The notes under the pieces: model-generated | Told to the model about the DNA's origin: nothing | What the model saw: the letters and a program-made list of their open reading frames with translations, nothing else | The model's database searches: none | Source: JANNNF01 sp040385825 | GTDB taxonomy: Bacteria; Pseudomonadota; Alphaproteobacteria; Rhodobacterales; Rhodobacteraceae | NCBI GenBank assembly: GCA_040385825.1 | Contig: JAZKGQ010000022.1 | Span: forward strand, 1 to 64,000 | DNA length: 64,000 bases | Direction of reading: 5' to 3' | Translations under genes and position numbers: made by a program | Shown: piece by piece, positions 61,428 through 64,000 of the stretch | Numbering within the stretch: position 1 is the first letter of the stretch | Layout of the letters: every line of letters starts with the position of its first letter

Positions 61428-61516
61428 GAAGATTCATTTGCGACTGCAAATGAATCGGCGGGGGTGTGAAACCCCCGGCAACCTCTGCCACCAGACACAC
61501 CGCCCGGAGAACCATC

Positions 61517-62917
61517 ATGATCCCCGTCAAAGGTTACGCAGGCCTCAGGATCGCGGTCCTTGGCCTTGGCCGGTCCGGCCTTGCCACCGCCCGCGCGCTG
61601 GTGGCGGGCGAGGCCACGCCGGTCCTGTGGGACGACAGCCCCGAGGCCCGCGCCAAGGCCGAGGCTGAAGGCTTTACCTGCACCGACCTGACCCGCGCCG
61701 GCGCGTTTGACGGCATCGCGGCCCTGATCGTGTCGCCGGGCATTCCGCATCTCTACCCGACTCCCAACAAGGTGATCGCCCGCGCGCTGGATCTTGGCGT
61801 GCCGGTCGACAATGACATCGGCCTGTTCTTCCGCAGCTATGCGGGCGAGGAGTGGGACAATTTCGAGATCACTCCCCGCGTCATTTGCGTGACCGGGTCG
61901 AACGGCAAATCCACCACCACGGCGCTGATCCACCACATTTTGGAGGTGGCAGGCCGCCCGACCCAGATGGCGGGCAACATCGGGCGCGGCGTGCTGGACA
62001 TCGATCCTGCGCAGGATGGCGAGGTGGTGGTGCTGGAACTGTCCTCCTACCAGACCGACCTTGCCCGGAGCCTGACGCCGGATGTGGCGGTGTTCACCAA
62101 CCTGTCGCCCGACCATCTGGACCGTCACAACGGCATGGGCGGCTATTTCGCCGCCAAGCGGCGCTTGTTTGCCGAAGGCGGCCCGGACCGCTGCATCATC
62201 GGCGTGGACGAGGGCGAGGGGCGGTTTCTGGCGGGGCAGTTGTCGGAAGGGCCGCAGGACGACCGGGTGATCCGGGTATCCTCGGGGCAAAAGCTGGAAG
62301 GGTTTGGCTGGGCGGTGTTTGCCCGCAAGGGATTTCTGGCCGAATGGCGGCGCGGCAAGCAGGTGGCCAGCATCGACCTGCGCGAGGTGGCAGGCCTGCC
62401 GGGCGCGCACAATCACCAGAACGCCTGCGCCGCCTATGCCGCCTGCCGCAGTCTGGGGGTTGCGCCCAAGCTGATCGAGGGCGCGTTTCACAGCTTTGCA
62501 GGCCTGCCGCATCGCAGCCAGCTGGTCGGCACCAAGGGCGGTGTCCGCTTCGTGAATGACAGCAAGGCCACCAATGTCGACAGCGCCGCCAAGGCCTTGC
62601 AGGCCTTCCCCCGCATCCGCTGGATCGCAGGCGGCATGGGCAAGGACGGCGGCATCGCGGGGCTTGCGCCGCATCTGGGGTCGGTGGTTAAGGCCTATCT
62701 GATCGGCCATTCGGCACGCGATTTCGCGCTGCAACTGGGCGCCACCCCGCATGAGATCTGCGAAACGATGGCCCGCGCCGTGGCCCGCGCCGCGGCCGAG
62801 GCCGAGGCCGGGGACGTGGTGCTGCTGGCCCCCGCTGCCGCCAGCTTTGACCAGTATCCGAATTTCGAGAAGCGGGGCGAGGAGTTCACCGCACAGGTGA
62901 AGGTGGTGATTGGGTGA
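61517..62917 (+). CDS. murD: UDP-MurNAc-L-alanine:D-glutamate ligase
   Basis: 466-residue Mur ligase. The N-terminal Rossmann loop is VLGLGRSGLATARAL; the ATP loop is VTGSNGKSTTTALI; LSSYQTDLA, NLSPDHLDRH, GLPHRSQLV and NDSKATNVDSAAKAL are further MurD blocks. It adds D-Glu to UDP-MurNAc-L-Ala. Start ATG 61517 has GGAGA upstream; an earlier in-frame ATG (61466) adds 17 unrelated residues. Confidence 0.97.
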   Translation: MIPVKGYAGLRIAVLGLGRSGLATARALVAGEATPVLWDDSPEARAKAEAEGFTCTDLTRAGAFDGIAALIVSPGIPHLYPTPNKVIARALDLGVPVDNDIGLFFRSYAGEEWDNFEITPRVICVTGSNGKSTTTALIHHILEVAGRPTQMAGNIGRGVLDIDPAQDGEVVVLELSSYQTDLARSLTPDVAVFTNLSPDHLDRHNGMGGYFAAKRRLFAEGGPDRCIIGVDEGEGRFLAGQLSEGPQDDRVIRVSSGQKLEGFGWAVFARKGFLAEWRRGKQVASIDLREVAGLPGAHNHQNACAAYAACRSLGVAPKLIEGAFHSFAGLPHRSQLVGTKGGVRFVNDSKATNVDSAAKALQAFPRIRWIAGGMGKDGGIAGLAPHLGSVVKAYLIGHSARDFALQLGATPHEICETMARAVARAAAEAEAGDVVLLAPAAASFDQYPNFEKRGEEFTAQVKVVIG

Positions 62918-62922
62918 ACGTA

Positions 62923-62943
62923 GGATGGGCAATCTGCCCATCC
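62923..62943 (+). repeat. GGATGGGC palindromic repeat, copy C (short form)
   Basis: GGATGGGC-AATCT-GCCCATCC, 5 bp after the murD stop. It lacks the inner stem seen in copies A and B. Confidence 0.65.
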
Positions 62944-63061
62944 GCCGCCAAAGGCCGTGGATTCTGCACTAGCGTTAAGCCCGATTTGCCGCTACTCTTT
63001 TGCAGATGATCCGGGGGTACATCCGGGCAAAGGCAGAGCAGGCAAAACAGGCGGTTTTTCC

Positions 63062-64000
63062 ATGACTGAAATGGTCTATGGGTCCAACCCGGTACGGGTG
63101 ACGGAACCTATTCTTCCCCGTTGGTGGCGGACCATCGACAAATGGTCACTGACCAGTGTGTTCGTGCTGTTTGGCATCGGGCTGTTGCTGGGGCTTGCGG
63201 CCTCGGTGCCTCTGGCCAGCCGCAACGGGCTGGAGCCGTTCTATTATGTCCAGCGCCAGGCGTTCTTTGGTGGCATGGCGCTGGCCGCGATGGTCGGGTG
63301 TTCGATGCTGTCGCCGGTGATGGTGCGACGGCTGGCGGTGTTGGGGTTTGCCGCCTCGGTGATCGCGCTGATGCTGCTGCCGGTGTTCGGCACCGATTTC
63401 GGCAAGGGGGCGGTGCGCTGGTTCAGCTTTGGCTTTGCCAGCTTTCAGCCATCCGAATTTCTGAAACCGGGGTTCGTGGTGGTCTGCGGCTGGCTGATGG
63501 CGGCCTCGACTGATCTGAACGGCCCGCCCGGCAAGTTGCTGTCCTTTGTGGTGACGATGATCGTGGTGGGCTTTCTGGCGATGCAGCCGGATTTCGGCCA
63601 GTCCGCCCTGGTGCTGTTTTCCTGGGGGGTGATCTATTTCATCGCAGGCGCGCCCATGCTGCTGATCGGAGTGGTGACCGGTGTCGTTGCCTTCGGCGGC
63701 TTCGTGGCCTATGAAAGCTCCGAGCATTTTGCCCGCCGGATCAACGGGTTCCTGTCGCCCGACGTGGACCCGCGCACCCAGCTTGGCTATGCGACCAACG
63801 CGATTCAGGAAGGCGGCTTCTTTGGCGTGGGTGTGGGCGAGGGGCAGGTGAAATGGTCGCTGCCCGATGCGCATACCGATTTCATCATTGCGGTGGCCGC
63901 CGAGGAATACGGCCTGATCCTGGTGCTGTGCATCATCGCCCTGTACGGGGTGATCGTGGTACGGTCCTTGCTGCGGCTGATGCAGGAACGTGACCCGTTC
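63062..64000 (+). CDS. ftsW: Septal peptidoglycan glycosyltransferase FtsW (C-terminus outside window)
   Basis: First 313 residues of a SEDS-family polymerase that builds septal glycan with FtsI. Helices begin at about 32; FGTDFGKGAVRWFSFG, FQPSEFLKPGFVV, MQPDFGQSALVL (with the catalytic-type Asp) and FGVGVGEGQVKWSLPDAHTDFI are family blocks. Start ATG 63062; it lies 144 bp after murD and continues past the window edge. Confidence 0.96.
   Translation, partial: MTEMVYGSNPVRVTEPILPRWWRTIDKWSLTSVFVLFGIGLLLGLAASVPLASRNGLEPFYYVQRQAFFGGMALAAMVGCSMLSPVMVRRLAVLGFAASVIALMLLPVFGTDFGKGAVRWFSFGFASFQPSEFLKPGFVVVCGWLMAASTDLNGPPGKLLSFVVTMIVVGFLAMQPDFGQSALVLFSWGVIYFIAGAPMLLIGVVTGVVAFGGFVAYESSEHFARRINGFLSPDVDPRTQLGYATNAIQEGGFFGVGVGEGQVKWSLPDAHTDFIIAVAAEEYGLILVLCIIALYGVIVVRSLLRLMQERDPF

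Overview
The window is a chromosomal segment of a high-GC alphaproteobacterium, almost certainly a member of the Rhodobacteraceae (Rhodobacter / Gemmobacter / Tabrizicola-like). The grounds are an aa3 oxidase gene with Rhodobacter-type subunit I numbering, a cytochrome c2-type protein, the standard alphaproteobacterial dcw order (mraZ-rsmH-ftsL-ftsI-murE-murF-mraY-murD-ftsW), a split his cluster, and above all a ccaF1 (DUF1127) gene followed by CCUCCUCCC hairpins, a Rhodobacter signature. Both window edges cut genes (ctaD at the left, ftsW at the right).

Layout. 1-2548: respiratory and lipoate genes on the minus strand (ctaD, cytochrome c2, lipB), then a secreted peptidoglycan-binding protein and tRNA-Leu. 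4680-9239: a four-gene polyamine-type ABC importer. 9487-16030: a minus-strand run of RlpA-like SPOR lipoprotein, D,D-carboxypeptidase, tmk, holB, tatD, PhnP-like hydrolase and AEC exporter. 16375-23615: tRNA-Ser, a CAU-anticodon tRNA, a phosphoesterase/lipid-kinase pair, purM-purN, rnd and a Kef-type antiporter. 23940-33146: a 1037-residue PilM/GspL-like plus PilP/GspC-like protein, a SIMPL protein, an RTX protein, an Lrp/LysE pair, a DxD glycosyltransferase-like protein and a DDAH-like amidinohydrolase. 33226-40769: tRNA-Tyr, rlmB, a candidate small RNA, and hisE-hisF-hisA / hisH-hisB separated by DUF2147, a DMT exporter, a stand-alone Ada zinc domain and glutaminase. 40921-48568: two identical tRNA-Gly genes, pyc, uvrD, benE. 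48571-49548: ccaF1 with its sRNA array. 49717-64000: mrp and the dcw cluster, interrupted between mraY and murD by an outer-membrane DUF481 gene and a DUF2161 nuclease-like gene.

The most striking system is the ccaF1-CcsR ('cuckoo RNA') locus at 48571-49548. Downstream of the 71-residue DUF1127 gene are twelve hairpins, each presenting CCUCCUCCC or a one-base variant in its loop, arranged as six short-stem/long-stem pairs of 67-73 nt. Rhodobacter sphaeroides, as I recall, has four such sRNAs (eight hairpins), so this array is larger. G-U pairs show that the minus strand is the RNA strand, and near-identical segments show how the array grew.

A second RNA-level feature is the mraZ leader: it has a strong terminator about 50 nt before the gene, matching the R. 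sphaeroides UpsM attenuator sRNA, with a perfect DnaA box, an inverted repeat and paired TGGGA motifs upstream.

Three dispersed intergenic repeat families occur: a 129-bp element with 18-bp terminal inverted repeats (three copies, all exactly 129 bp), a GGATGGGC palindrome family (three copies), and an orientation-locked AAATATCC motif just after stop codons (three copies). No prophage, transposase, CRISPR array or plasmid gene was seen. All functional assignments are from reading the sequence; no database search was run.
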